A model generated the notes under the pieces. The model was not told the DNA's origin, did no database searches, and was given only the letters and a program-made list of their open reading frames with translations. From an uncultured Clostridia bacterium (GTDB taxonomy: Bacteria; Bacillota; Clostridia; Christensenellales; CAG-314), in the NCBI GenBank assembly GCA_947628135.1, contig CANQYT010000002.1, positions 86,572-150,571 of the forward strand: a stretch of DNA of 64,000 nt, written 5' to 3'. A program made the translations under genes and the position numbers. Below are positions 16,288 through 25,978 of this stretch, piece after piece (within the stretch, counting starts at the first letter, position 1; each line of letters begins with the position of its first letter).

Positions 16288-16565
16288 TTTGTTTTTTGAT
16301 TGGGCAGTTTGTGTGTATTTTATTAATTGTTTTTTGTGAAAAAAGTTAGACAAGACAAGTGTTAAATGTTTAGTTTAGGCATATCGGTTTTCTATTAAGC
16401 AGCAAAAGTTTCTACAAAAACACAGATTGATTAATAACATTATTATCCTCAAATAATTTTACATAATGCAAATTCTATTGATAAAACATTTTTTTGAAAA
16501 GTTTTTGAATTTGATAGTGGAAGAGTTAGAGGATTTTGGAATTGTCGTAAAAATTTTTATTTTGG
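16288..16565. other. AT-rich non-coding stretch at the right end of the island
   Basis: About 280 bp with many stops in all frames. I see no gene, tRNA or repeat in it. Composition returns to the local norm at about 16600, which marks the right boundary of the acquired segment. Confidence 0.6.
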
Positions 16566-16567
16566 TA

Positions 16568-16596
16568 TTGAATTTTTCAACGGTTTAATGTATAAT
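16568..16596 (+). promoter_or_regulatory. Promoter of the uridine-kinase-like gene
   Basis: TTGAAT (16568-16573), 17-bp spacer, TATAAT (16591-16596). It leaves an unusually long GC-rich leader of about 230 nt before the ATG at 16832. Confidence 0.65.
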
Positions 16597-16831
16597 ATAT
16601 TTCCTGCCGAAAGGGCGGCGGTTTATACGCATATCCGACGTTTGCTCGGTATACGCGGCAAGCGGTGCAAGGCAAACGCAAAATCGTGCAAACTTGCGCG
16701 TTTTTATGCCGCAACGTTCTGCCGCACAAGCGCGCGTAAATCGATACGCCGTCGGCACAGCCGGCGGGCGTTTGGATACGCAAATCGCTCGGCTCAAATT
16801 TCACGGTCAATCATTTCCAAGGAGTACGAAT

Positions 16832-18478
16832 ATGTTTACAGTTACAATTGAAGGCAACAAGCGCGAACTCACCGAAAAAACGCCTATTCTCGCGTTGCTC
16901 AACGATCCCGACAAGCGTTATATGGCGGCGAAAGTCAACAACCGTTTGCGCGAACTCACTTACGAACTGAGTTTCGAGTCGGAAGTAGTGCCGTTGGATC
17001 TCACTTCGTCCGACGGCGTAAAGGTGTACGAAACGTCCTTCCGCTATTTGCTTGCAATGGCGTTTCACAACCTCTATCCCGATTACAAAATAAAAATCAG
17101 TTACACGATCTCCCGCGCGCTGTTGGTGTCGCTTGTCGAGCCGAAAATGGTGATGGATCGCCGTATGATAAGCGACGTCACCGCCGAACTCAACAGGTTG
17201 GTCGAGGCGGACATTCCTTTCGAGCGCACGGTGATGAGCAAGGAGGAAGCCTACGACTACTTTGTGGCGCAGGGACAGCGCGACAAAGCCGACGCGCTTC
17301 AATACCGTCCGGAAAAAACCTGCCACTTTTACCGTTGCGGCGATTACCTCAACTATATGTACGGGTATATGGTCCCTTCAACGGGCTATATCAAGTTCTA
17401 CAAGTTGTTCAGTTACGACGGACATATGGCGGCGCAGTATCCCCGTTACGAGGCGGGCGGAGTCATTCCCGAATTTAAGGACGAGCCGACGTTCAGCAAA
17501 GTGTTGAAACGCGCACACCGTTGGGCGACCATTTGCAACGCCGAAATAATCTCCAAGATGAACGACCACGTAAACGAGTCCACGTACGTCGATTTCATCA
17601 ATATGAACGAGACTTTGCACAACGATATGCTGCACGAATTGGGCGACCGTATCGCCGAGGACATCGAAAACATTCGTCTCATCTGCATTGCAGGTCCGTC
17701 CAGCAGCGGCAAAACGACGTTTTCCAACCGTTTGCGTATCGAGTTGATGTCGCGCGGCATCACGCCTTTGCGCATTTCTTTGGATATGTACTACAAGGAC
17801 CGCGACAGCATACCCTTTGACGAGTTCGGTCAAAAGGACTTCGAGGACATCAATGCGTTGGACGTGGAATTGTTCAACCAGAATATGCTTGCGCTCATCA
17901 ACGGCGAAGAGGCGGAACTGCCCAACTATCAATTCGAGCAGGGGCGCGCCGAACACGGTATCAAGACGAAGATCGGTCCGGACACTCCGATAATCATCGA
18001 AGGCATACACGCGCTCAACGATCGGTTGAGTTACCTCATACCCAAGCACCAGAAGTTCAAGATATACATTGCGCCGCAATTCCAAATCAACATCGACTAC
18101 CACAACCCGATAAGTTTCACGGATATCCGTTTGCTGCGCCGTATCGTGCGCGACAAAAAATATCGCGGCGCGTCCGCCGAACGCACGTTGGAAATGTGGC
18201 CGTCCGTTCGCCGCGGCGAATTTAAGTGGATATATCCCTATCAGGAGGGCTGCAACTACGTGTACAATTCCGCCCTCACCTACGAATTGTGCGTTCTCAA
18301 AAAGTACGCCCTGCCCGCGTTGCAGGAAGTCAAACAGGACAGCCCCTACTATATCACCGCAAACAGACTGATAAAGTTCCTCAAATATTTCAAGGAAATG
18401 GACGACAAGTGGGTCCCCTGCAATTCGCTGTTGAGGGAGTTCATCGGCGGCAGTTGCTTTGCCGAAGTGGACGAGTAG
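16832..18478 (+). CDS. Uridine kinase-like nucleoside kinase with N-terminal TGS/ThrRS-like region
   Basis: A 548-residue protein. The first 60 residues resemble a TGS-type beta-grasp domain, and residues about 60-270 resemble the threonyl-tRNA synthetase second additional domain with the paired H/C residues (HNLYPDY, KTCHFYRCGDY). The C-terminal half is a phosphoribulokinase/uridine-kinase P-loop domain with GPSSSGKTTFSNRL and a SLDMYYKDR motif, then IIEGIHALN. This three-part architecture is common in Firmicutes and is annotated as nucleoside kinase; the physiological substrate is not established by sequence. AAGGAG ribosome site at 16819. Confidence 0.85.
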   Translation: MFTVTIEGNKRELTEKTPILALLNDPDKRYMAAKVNNRLRELTYELSFESEVVPLDLTSSDGVKVYETSFRYLLAMAFHNLYPDYKIKISYTISRALLVSLVEPKMVMDRRMISDVTAELNRLVEADIPFERTVMSKEEAYDYFVAQGQRDKADALQYRPEKTCHFYRCGDYLNYMYGYMVPSTGYIKFYKLFSYDGHMAAQYPRYEAGGVIPEFKDEPTFSKVLKRAHRWATICNAEIISKMNDHVNESTYVDFINMNETLHNDMLHELGDRIAEDIENIRLICIAGPSSSGKTTFSNRLRIELMSRGITPLRISLDMYYKDRDSIPFDEFGQKDFEDINALDVELFNQNMLALINGEEAELPNYQFEQGRAEHGIKTKIGPDTPIIIEGIHALNDRLSYLIPKHQKFKIYIAPQFQINIDYHNPISFTDIRLLRRIVRDKKYRGASAERTLEMWPSVRRGEFKWIYPYQEGCNYVYNSALTYELCVLKKYALPALQEVKQDSPYYITANRLIKFLKYFKEMDDKWVPCNSLLREFIGGSCFAEVDE

Positions 18479-18532
18479 TTTCGACTGCGGCGGCGCGACA
18501 GCGCGCAGGACAATGTTATTACTTCATAAAAT

Positions 18533-18563
18533 GAAACCGACCTCGGACAAAAAGGTCGGTTTC
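18533..18563 (+). terminator. Hairpin after the kinase gene
   Basis: A perfect 11-bp stem (18533-18543 with 18553-18563) ending in TTTC; the T tract is short. The remaining 180 bp up to the folA promoter hold no gene that I can support. Confidence 0.6.
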
Positions 18564-18743
18564 GTATATGTTGTCTTGACCGTCCATTGCGCTTGCGCTG
18601 CGAAGTAGCGTCGATCGCCGCACGGTTGGTCGGAAAACACAAAGTTTCAATTCGGTTTCGAAAAGTTCGTGCGCGTACTTGATTTTTGCGTTCTTGCGGG
18701 AATCGCGGAACGCACAACGTTTGACATAAAGCAGAAAAAATCC

Positions 18744-18772
18744 TTGCAAAAAAATCAAATCGGCATTACAAT
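18744..18772 (+). promoter_or_regulatory. Promoter of folA
   Basis: TTGCAA (18744-18749), 17-bp spacer, TACAAT (18767-18772), 29 bp before the GTG start. Confidence 0.6.
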
Positions 18773-18801
18773 ATTGGTATAACCGAAAGCGAGGGGTAAA
18801 A

Positions 18802-19284
18802 GTGAAAGCGATAGTTGTTGTGGACAGACATTGGGGTATCGGACGAAAAGGCGGATTGCTGTTCCGTCTGCCCGAGGATATGGCGTTTTTCCGCGCGACG
18901 ACTCTCGGCAAAATTGTGGTGATGGGGGCGAAAACGTACGCAAGTTTTCCGCACGGTGCGCTTCCCAATCGCACAAACGTCGTATTGGACGACAGCGGCA
19001 GAACCTATCCCGACGCCGAAAGCGCGTCCACTCCCGAATCGCTTGCAAAACTGCTTGCCAAGTATCCCGACGACGAGGTGTTTGTGATAGGCGGCGCAAG
19101 CGTGTACAAACTGCTGTTGGCGCAATGCGACGAGGTGTATGTCACCAAGGTGAACGCGGACGGGGACGCCGAAGTGTTTTTCCCCGATCTTGACGCAGCA
19201 CCCGATTGGAAACTTGCCCGTTGCGGCGAGCCCGTTTCGGACAACGGCTTTACCATTCGTTTTTGCAGATATATCAGAGCGTAA
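18802..19284 (+). CDS. folA: Dihydrofolate reductase
   Basis: A 160-residue enzyme that reduces dihydrofolate with NADPH. It keeps the WGIGRKGGLLFRLPEDM substrate loop with its active-site acidic residue, the VMGAKTYASF NADPH-binding helix, and the VIGGASVYKLLL motif. The start is GTG at 18802 preceded by GAGGGG. No thymidylate synthase gene is adjacent. Confidence 0.93.
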   Translation: MKAIVVVDRHWGIGRKGGLLFRLPEDMAFFRATTLGKIVVMGAKTYASFPHGALPNRTNVVLDDSGRTYPDAESASTPESLAKLLAKYPDDEVFVIGGASVYKLLLAQCDEVYVTKVNADGDAEVFFPDLDAAPDWKLARCGEPVSDNGFTIRFCRYIRA

Positions 19285-19330
19285 CCGTTTCAAACGGTTG
19301 TGCAAAATCGCTCATTATGTTAAACTATCT

Positions 19331-19356
19331 ACGGTTGTCCTTTGGGACAGCCGTTT
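19331..19356 (+). terminator. Hairpin between folA and the MATE gene
   Basis: A 10-bp stem (19331-19340 with 19345-19354, one G-T pair) and a 4-nt loop. It lies only 13 bp before the MATE start codon, so it may act as terminator for folA or as a leader structure for the MATE mRNA. Confidence 0.5.
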
Positions 19357-19366
19357 GTTGTGTGTT

Positions 19367-20884
19367 ATGAATGAAATTACCGAAGAACAAGTAATATCGG
19401 AAAGTACGCAAGCGCAATTGCAATCGGACAAGATGCGCAACACCGCGATAGGCAAATTGCTTGTACAGATGAGTTTGCCCGCGATAGTGTCTATGCTTGT
19501 ACAGTCGCTGTACAACATAGTGGACTCGTTGTTTCTGACGGGAATAACCTACGTTCCCGCAGGGTACGTCGGCAAGGCGATCGGACAGGACAGTTTCAAC
19601 GCCGTAAGCATAGTTATGCCTATGACAATGATAGTCGTCGCGCTCGGTATCGGTATCGGGGTGGGCGCAAACGCCTACATTGCCCGCAAATTGGGCGAAG
19701 GCAATCGCAAACACGCCGACAAAGCCGCGCAGACGGCGATAGTTATGGCTATTGCCGCTTGGCTGCTTATGGCTGCGCTCGCGTTCGTCGTTTCCAAGCC
19801 CTTTATGCGCGCGTTCGTCAACAGCGACAACGCGTCCGACGAGCAATACGTGATAGAGCAGGGCGCTTTGTATTTGGAAATATATATGCTCGGCAGTATC
19901 GGGGTGATTATGGACATCACCTGCGCGCGTATGTTGCAGGCTACGGGCAATATGAAGATACCTATGATCACGCAGTTGGTGGGCGCTGTTACCAACATCG
20001 CTTTGGACGCCGCGTTTATCGTCGGGTGCAAGTGGGGCGTATTGGGCGCTATCCTCGCCACGGTGATAGGTCAATGGGCGGCGGCTGCCATCGACTTGAT
20101 AGCGTTTTTCGTCAAAAAACAGGACGTTTCCATTTCTCTCAGACGTTACCGCCCGCAGACGAAGTATTTTTTGCGCATTTTCAAGATTGGTTTGCCCGCG
20201 TTCGTGATGAACGCAATGAACTCCGTCGTTACGATAATACTCAACGTGATGTTGCGCCGCTATCCCAACGGCATAACGGTGCTTTCGGCGTATTTCAAAG
20301 TGCAATCGTTTGTGTTTATGCCCGTGTTCGGTCTTATGCAGGGCGCAATGCCGATAATGAGTTACAACTACGGCGCAAACGAGAAAAAGCGTTTCAACAA
20401 AACGTTCCTGTTGGGACTGTACGTGGCTCTCGGCGTTATGGCTGTGGGGACGGTGCTGTTTCAGGCAGCGCCGGAACTGTTGATGTCCATCTTCAAAAGC
20501 AACACTCTTGCGGAGGGGCAAACGCAGGCGGAATTGGACGCGGCTAACGCCGTCTTGGTACGGGAGGGCGCTTATGCTTTCCGCGCGATAAGTATCGCGT
20601 TTATTCCCGCGGCGTTCAGCATACTCGTGATAAATATGCTGCAATCGGTAAACTGTCCCGTTTCCAGCCTGTTGATGAGTTTTTCCCGTCAACTGCTGTT
20701 TCTGATACCGTCGGCGATACTGTTCAACTACTTGTGGCAGCAGCAGGGAATTTGGTTTTGCTATCCCGTTGCGGAGGTGCTGTCTCTGGCGGTGTATCTG
20801 CCCTTCGCTCTTCACGACTATCGCAAGCAATTCCGTTACAAAGCAAAGCAGTACGAGGAGGGAAAAGTACACGCCGATTCGTAA
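19367..20884 (+). CDS. MATE family efflux transporter
   Basis: A 505-residue inner-membrane antiporter with 12 predicted transmembrane helices. Family signatures are LPAIVSMLVQSLYNIVDS near the N-terminus, GVGANAYIARKLGEGN, and in the second half the repeat GLPAFVMNAMNSV and GLMQGAMPIMSYNYGA. It probably exports cationic drugs or metabolites with sodium or protons. The start at 19367 is chosen because similarity begins soon after; no clear ribosome site is visible and a hairpin lies just upstream. Confidence 0.9.
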   Translation: MNEITEEQVISESTQAQLQSDKMRNTAIGKLLVQMSLPAIVSMLVQSLYNIVDSLFLTGITYVPAGYVGKAIGQDSFNAVSIVMPMTMIVVALGIGIGVGANAYIARKLGEGNRKHADKAAQTAIVMAIAAWLLMAALAFVVSKPFMRAFVNSDNASDEQYVIEQGALYLEIYMLGSIGVIMDITCARMLQATGNMKIPMITQLVGAVTNIALDAAFIVGCKWGVLGAILATVIGQWAAAAIDLIAFFVKKQDVSISLRRYRPQTKYFLRIFKIGLPAFVMNAMNSVVTIILNVMLRRYPNGITVLSAYFKVQSFVFMPVFGLMQGAMPIMSYNYGANEKKRFNKTFLLGLYVALGVMAVGTVLFQAAPELLMSIFKSNTLAEGQTQAELDAANAVLVREGAYAFRAISIAFIPAAFSILVINMLQSVNCPVSSLLMSFSRQLLFLIPSAILFNYLWQQQGIWFCYPVAEVLSLAVYLPFALHDYRKQFRYKAKQYEEGKVHADS

Positions 20885-20914
20885 CGAACGGCATATTTCC
20901 CCCTCAAAACTCCT

Positions 20915-20943
20915 ACCGATCCCGCGCAAGGGGTCGGTTTTTT
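20915..20943 (+). terminator. Intrinsic terminator after the MATE gene
   Basis: A 9-bp stem (20915-20923 with 20930-20938) and a T run to 20943. Confidence 0.8.
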
Positions 20944-21006
20944 CGTCTAAACGCGACGGCTTGTACATATACTAAGCCGAAACATACGTTTTGGGAGGAG
21001 AAGCGA

Positions 21007-23547
21007 GTGACGGTAACGGACTTTCTCGATAAGGGACTGACGGACGCGCAGGCTGCCGAAAGACTTGCCCGCGACGGCGCAAACGTGACCGAACGGCAAA
21101 CGAAGCGCGGCTTTTTGCGCAAATTTTTTTCGCAGTTTGCCGATCTGATGATAGTCATCTTGCTCGTGGCGGCTGCGCTGTCATTCGGTATGGCGTTGTA
21201 TACGGGCGACAGCGCCGATTTGTTAGAGCCTATCATCATTTTGGCGATAGTGCTGTGCAACGCCGTCCTCGGTACTGTTCAGGAGTATCGCGCCGAAAGG
21301 TCGTTGGAAGCGCTCAAAAAACTCACCTCCCCCAAGACGAAAATTATTCGTTCGGGCGCGGTCACGACGTTGGACAGCAGTTTGCTCGTCGTCGGGGACG
21401 TTTGCGTTTTCGAAGCGGGCGACGTCGTCACAGCCGATTGCCGTTTACTTTTTGCCGAGGGGCTGTTCGTTGACCAATCCGCGCTCACGGGCGAAAGCGT
21501 GCCCGTCGAAAAAACGGCGCGGCGCGGCGGGCGTACGGGCGACAACGTCGTTTTCGGGGGCAGTCCCGTCACCAAGGGACGTTGCGTAGCCCAAGTGACG
21601 GCGACGGGCAGGCGCACCGAATTGGGCAAAATAGCCGATATGCTCTCCGATTCGGAGGAAACGCTCACGCCGTTGCAGCAAAGACTGAAAAAACTTTCCA
21701 AGGCGATAGGCGTAGTGTGTCTCGCCGTCTGTTTGCTGGTGCTTGTGGTGGGATTTGTAAAGGGCGTGCGCCGAATGGCTGACGGGGCGACTCTTACAAC
21801 GGTGTTCGTGGACGTGTTGCTCACGTCGGTGTCGCTTGCCGTTGCGGCTATTCCCGAAGGTCTGCCCGCAGTGGTAACCATCGTGCTTGCCAAAGGCATA
21901 GAACGTATGGCAAGCAAAAACGCCGTCGTCAAACGTCTCACCGCGGTGGAGGCGTTGGGCAGCGCTACGGTGATATGTTCCGACAAGACGGGAACGCTCA
22001 CGCAAAACAAAATGAGACTTGTGGGCGTGTATGACAAAAAGAGGTACACTCTCGCAGACAATCTGCGCGGCGACGAATTTCTGTTGCAAGCGTTTTGCTG
22101 GTGTTCGGACGCCGTGCAAAACGCCGACGGGCAATGGCTCGGAGACCCCACGGAAATAGCCGTCGCCTCCGTTACGAAACAAGCCCCGTGCGAGCGGCTG
22201 TTCGAGATACCTTTCGACAGCAACCGCAAACTGATGACTACGGTGGTGCGTGCAAACGGCAAATACTACGCCGTGACCAAGGGCAGTTTCGAGGCGATGA
22301 GGGGCGCAAACGGCGACCGCGAGACGGACAAGGTCTACCGCACTTACACAAAGCGCGGATTGCGCGTACTTGCGCTGTCCGTCAAAGAGGTGGGGTACAA
22401 TTTTCCCCGCTCGCAGGCGTTGGAAAGGCAATTGGAAGTAAGCGCGTTTTTCACCATTGTAGACCCGCCGAGGGAGGAAGCGGCGCGCGCCGTCGAAACG
22501 TGCAAAAGCGCGGGCATACGCCCCGTGATGATAACGGGCGACAATCCCGACACCGCTGCGGAAATTGCGCGCACTCTCGGCATACTCGGCGACAACGACT
22601 GCGTGCTTGACGGCGAAGGGCTTGCCGCTCTCAGCGACGGCGAACTTGCCGACCGCGTGGAGAGTATCGCGGTATACGCCCGAGTCACTCCCGCCGACAA
22701 ACTGCGTATAGTAAACGCTTGGAAAACGCGCGGCGCGGTGGTGGCAATGACGGGAGACGGCGTAAACGACGCGCCCGCGCTCAAAGCGGCGGACATAGGC
22801 TGCGCTATGGGCAGCGGTACGGAAGTAGCGAAAAACGCCGCGGACATCATTCTCGCCGACGACAACTTTGCAACCGTCGTGGACGCGGTGTCTCTGGGCA
22901 GAAGCGTATACGAAAACATCAAAAAATCCGTCACGTATCTGCTTACCTGCAACATCGGCGAAGTGCTGTCGGTATTTATCGCGTTGCTCGTGTGGAACGT
23001 GTCGCCCCTTTCCGCTATGCAATTGCTGTGGATAAATCTCGTAACGGACGGTTTGCCGGGGTTGGCGCTGGGGATATACAAGCAGGAGTCGGACGTGATG
23101 GACCGACCTCCCAAGCGCGCCGATGAAACTTTTTTCAGCGGCGGCGGAGGCTTGCGCGTGGCTGTCGGGGGAATTATGTTCGCGGCTGCCACACTGTCGG
23201 CGTATGCCGTCGGAAACACCTTGGGGTACAAGGAAGCGTGTACTATGGCGTATCTGGTGCTGTCCCTTTCGCAACTCGCGTTCGTACCGGAAATGCGCAA
23301 CCGCACCTGCATTTTCAAAGGGGGCATAACGCGCTTTATGATAGTAAGTTTGCTCGTTTCCGCGGCGATGGTGTTCGTTGTGGCGTTTGTTCCGCCGTTG
23401 CAAAACGTTTTCGGCTTGACGGCGCTGACCCCTGCGATGTATCTTGCCGCATTGGGACTTTCCCTCGTGCCGACGGCGTTTCACGCGTTGTGCCGTTGGT
23501 TGGGCGTCGGACGGAAATTCCGCAAATTGTTCAAAAGCGAGGGCTGA
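21007..23547 (+). CDS. Calcium-type cation-transporting P-type ATPase
   Basis: An 846-residue P2-type ATPase (SERCA/PMCA-like). It has the actuator TGES motif, PEGLPAVV in the fourth membrane helix, the phosphorylation site DKTGTLTQN with D326, KGSFE in the nucleotide domain, and TGDGVNDAPALKAADIG. The N-terminal cation ATPase domain is present. It should export calcium or a related divalent cation. The GTG at 21007 follows GGGAGGAG with ideal spacing. An inverted repeat CGGCTT-N11-AAGCCG (20957-20979) sits upstream and could be an operator. Confidence 0.92.
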   Translation: MTVTDFLDKGLTDAQAAERLARDGANVTERQTKRGFLRKFFSQFADLMIVILLVAAALSFGMALYTGDSADLLEPIIILAIVLCNAVLGTVQEYRAERSLEALKKLTSPKTKIIRSGAVTTLDSSLLVVGDVCVFEAGDVVTADCRLLFAEGLFVDQSALTGESVPVEKTARRGGRTGDNVVFGGSPVTKGRCVAQVTATGRRTELGKIADMLSDSEETLTPLQQRLKKLSKAIGVVCLAVCLLVLVVGFVKGVRRMADGATLTTVFVDVLLTSVSLAVAAIPEGLPAVVTIVLAKGIERMASKNAVVKRLTAVEALGSATVICSDKTGTLTQNKMRLVGVYDKKRYTLADNLRGDEFLLQAFCWCSDAVQNADGQWLGDPTEIAVASVTKQAPCERLFEIPFDSNRKLMTTVVRANGKYYAVTKGSFEAMRGANGDRETDKVYRTYTKRGLRVLALSVKEVGYNFPRSQALERQLEVSAFFTIVDPPREEAARAVETCKSAGIRPVMITGDNPDTAAEIARTLGILGDNDCVLDGEGLAALSDGELADRVESIAVYARVTPADKLRIVNAWKTRGAVVAMTGDGVNDAPALKAADIGCAMGSGTEVAKNAADIILADDNFATVVDAVSLGRSVYENIKKSVTYLLTCNIGEVLSVFIALLVWNVSPLSAMQLLWINLVTDGLPGLALGIYKQESDVMDRPPKRADETFFSGGGGLRVAVGGIMFAAATLSAYAVGNTLGYKEACTMAYLVLSLSQLAFVPEMRNRTCIFKGGITRFMIVSLLVSAAMVFVVAFVPPLQNVFGLTALTPAMYLAALGLSLVPTAFHALCRWLGVGRKFRKLFKSEG

Positions 23548-23558
23548 GCCCCTCGCTT
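23535..23558 (+). terminator. Hairpin overlapping the stop codon of the P-type ATPase
   Basis: A 9-bp stem (23535-23543 with 23550-23558) spans the TGA; the following T run is weak. Confidence 0.55.
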
Positions 23559-23622
23559 CTTTGTTGAAAAGCGCGTTGCGGCGCGTCGTGCAACAAAAGT
23601 TTTACAAATAGGCGCGTATTCC

Positions 23623-23651
23623 TTGAAAAACTCCGTGTAATTTGATAAAAT
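23623..23651 (+). promoter_or_regulatory. Promoter of the Clp ATPase gene
   Basis: TTGAAA (23623-23628), 17-bp spacer, TAAAAT (23646-23651). Between it and the ATG at 23681 is the palindrome TTGTCA-AGG-TGACAA (23666-23680), which encloses the only ribosome-site candidate. Confidence 0.6.
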
Positions 23652-23680
23652 ATATACAATATACGTTGTCAAGGTGACAA

Positions 23681-25978
23681 ATGCAAACGGAATCTTTGGA
23701 AAGAGTTTTACGTCAAGCCGCAATTACCGCCAAGAATCAGGGCGGCAACCCTACCGCACAGCACGTGCTGTATGCGTTGGCTTGCGTGGATAACGAGGCA
23801 AAGCCTTTTTTGGACCAGTTCGATCTTACGCCATCGAAGTTGGAGTCGAGGTACATACGCCCCGCCAAAATCGACGAAGTGGCGGAATTGAATCGGCGCG
23901 CGACGTTGATAGCCTCGCAAATGGAGGAACGCGAAGTCAACTGTATTCATATGCTGTTGGCGTTGCTGTCGATGACGGGCACTTACGCTTACGAAAAGTT
24001 GGAATACCATCTGGGCGCAAAAGGTCCGGAAAAGTTGTTCCACGCCATTGTGATCACTGTCCCCAACGGCAGTAAACTCAGGTTTTTGGGCGTTCCCGTG
24101 AGGCAAAACGCAGAGAAATTTCCCGCAGTGCATACGTGGGTCATCAATGCGGACGAGGCAACGGCAGAGGACAAGTCAGAAGAAAACGAGTCGAAAGAGG
24201 AAAAGTCGGACGAGGACGACGACATTCCCTACGGTTTCGATCTCACCCGCAAAGCGGCGCAGGACGGTTTCGACCCCGTGATAGGCAGAGAAAAGGAAAC
24301 GGAACGCGTGATACAAACGCTTACTCGCCGCACGAAGAACAATCCCGTGCTTGTCGGCGAGGCGGGCGTGGGCAAGACCGCCGTCGTGGAAGGGCTTGCA
24401 AACAGCATAGCCAAGGGACAAGTGCCGCAGGAACTGAAAAATATGCGGCTTATCGAATTGGACATTGCGGGTATGCTTGCGGGCACGCGTTATCGCGGCG
24501 ACTTCGAAAAACGTCTCACGGAAGTGATAGACGCAGTCGTCGAGGCGAAGAACGTTTTGCTTTTCATAGACGAAATACACAATCTTGTAGGCGCGGGCGG
24601 CACTTCGGACGGGGCAATGGACGCCGCCGAAATCTTGAAACCCGCTCTTGCGCGCGGCGAACTGCACGTAATAGGCGCAACCACCACGCGCGAATACCGA
24701 CTTTACATCGAAAAAGACCCCGCTTTGGAGCGCAGGTTTCAGCCCATCACCGTGGACGAACCCTCGCCCGAGATGGCTGTTCGCATACTTAAAGGGGTAA
24801 AATCAAAGTACGAGCGTCACCACGGCGTAACCATCACCGACGAAGCCATCGAAACCGCCGTGCAGTTGTCCGTAAGATACATAACGGACAGATTTCTGCC
24901 CGACAAGGCGTTCGACGTGATAGACGAAGCGTGCAGCAAACTCAAATTGGTGGGCTACTACAAACAAAACTCTACCGATACGCTTACTGCGGAATACGTC
25001 CGCGAAGTTGTTTCGCAGATGACGGGCGTTCCCGTTTCGGAACTTTCCCTTGCGGAAAAGGACAAACTCGTACGTCTGGAACAGGAATTGGGCGCGCGCG
25101 TGATAGGGCAGCCGGAGGCGGTGTCCGTTGTATCCCGCGCGGTACGCCGTCAGCGCGCCGGGCTTAAAGACCCCAACCGTCCGATAGGCAGTTTCATCTT
25201 CGTCGGACCTACCGGCGTAGGCAAAACGGAACTTGCCAAGGCGCTTTCCGACTGTCTGTTCGGAAGCAACAGCGAAGTGGTGCGCATAGATATGTCGGAA
25301 TATATGGACAAAACTTCCGTCGCAAAACTCATCGGCGCGCCCCCGGGATACGTCGGTTACGACGAAAGCGGCTACCTCACGGAGAAAGTTCTGCGCCGTC
25401 CGTACAGCGTGGTGCTTTTCGACGAGATAGAAAAGGCTCACCCCGACGTATTCAATTTGCTTTTGCAGATATTGGACGAGGGCAGGCTGACGGATTCCCA
25501 CGGCAAAACGGTGGATTTCCGCAACACGGTCATCATTCTCACCAGCAATTTGGGCATAGAAGGCGGCAACAACGCCATCGGTTTCGGCGCGCAAAACGAA
25601 TTGGCGGCTATGCAGCGCAACGTAGAGAGCGCTCTCAAAAAGTTTTTCCGACCGGAGTTTCTCAACCGTTTGGACGAGATAGTCACGTTCAACTATCTCG
25701 GCACGGAGGAAATGGTGCGTATCGCCGAGTTGATGTGCTTTGCGTTGCACAAGCGGCTCAAAGGCACGCTCAATTTGCAGTTTACCGATGGCGCGATACG
25801 TTTTCTCGCGTTGGACGGCTACGACAAAACCTTGGGCGCGCGCCCGTTGAAGCGCACCATTCAGCGCAAGGTAGAGGACGTTCTCGCCGAAAAAATGCTT
25901 TGCGGCGAAATAAACCGCGGCGACGTCGTTCGCGTCGAATCGGACGGACGTCAAATAAAATTCGTAAAAATAAACTGA
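23681..25978 (+). CDS. clpC: Clp protease ATP-binding subunit (ClpC/ClpA type) without middle domain
   Basis: A 765-residue AAA+ unfoldase. Residues 1-145 are a Clp N domain, 157-180 an acidic linker, then two ATPase modules with Walker A GEAGVGKT at 226 and GPTGVGKT at 509, LFIDEIHNLVGAG, and VLFDEIEKAHPDVFN. A ClpP-docking-type loop (IGF) is seen near residue 640. The coiled-coil/UVR middle region usual in ClpC is essentially missing: the first ATPase module passes quickly to the second through a short helix. It is therefore ClpA-like in build but in a Firmicutes setting. Its 3' end is duplicated downstream. Confidence 0.85.
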   Translation: MQTESLERVLRQAAITAKNQGGNPTAQHVLYALACVDNEAKPFLDQFDLTPSKLESRYIRPAKIDEVAELNRRATLIASQMEEREVNCIHMLLALLSMTGTYAYEKLEYHLGAKGPEKLFHAIVITVPNGSKLRFLGVPVRQNAEKFPAVHTWVINADEATAEDKSEENESKEEKSDEDDDIPYGFDLTRKAAQDGFDPVIGREKETERVIQTLTRRTKNNPVLVGEAGVGKTAVVEGLANSIAKGQVPQELKNMRLIELDIAGMLAGTRYRGDFEKRLTEVIDAVVEAKNVLLFIDEIHNLVGAGGTSDGAMDAAEILKPALARGELHVIGATTTREYRLYIEKDPALERRFQPITVDEPSPEMAVRILKGVKSKYERHHGVTITDEAIETAVQLSVRYITDRFLPDKAFDVIDEACSKLKLVGYYKQNSTDTLTAEYVREVVSQMTGVPVSELSLAEKDKLVRLEQELGARVIGQPEAVSVVSRAVRRQRAGLKDPNRPIGSFIFVGPTGVGKTELAKALSDCLFGSNSEVVRIDMSEYMDKTSVAKLIGAPPGYVGYDESGYLTEKVLRRPYSVVLFDEIEKAHPDVFNLLLQILDEGRLTDSHGKTVDFRNTVIILTSNLGIEGGNNAIGFGAQNELAAMQRNVESALKKFFRPEFLNRLDEIVTFNYLGTEEMVRIAELMCFALHKRLKGTLNLQFTDGAIRFLALDGYDKTLGARPLKRTIQRKVEDVLAEKMLCGEINRGDVVRVESDGRQIKFVKIN

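Noticed and set aside
23666..23680. CtsR operator upstream of the Clp gene
   Set aside because: The site is a TTGTCA/TGACAA inverted repeat, not the tandem GGTCAAA heptads recognised by CtsR.
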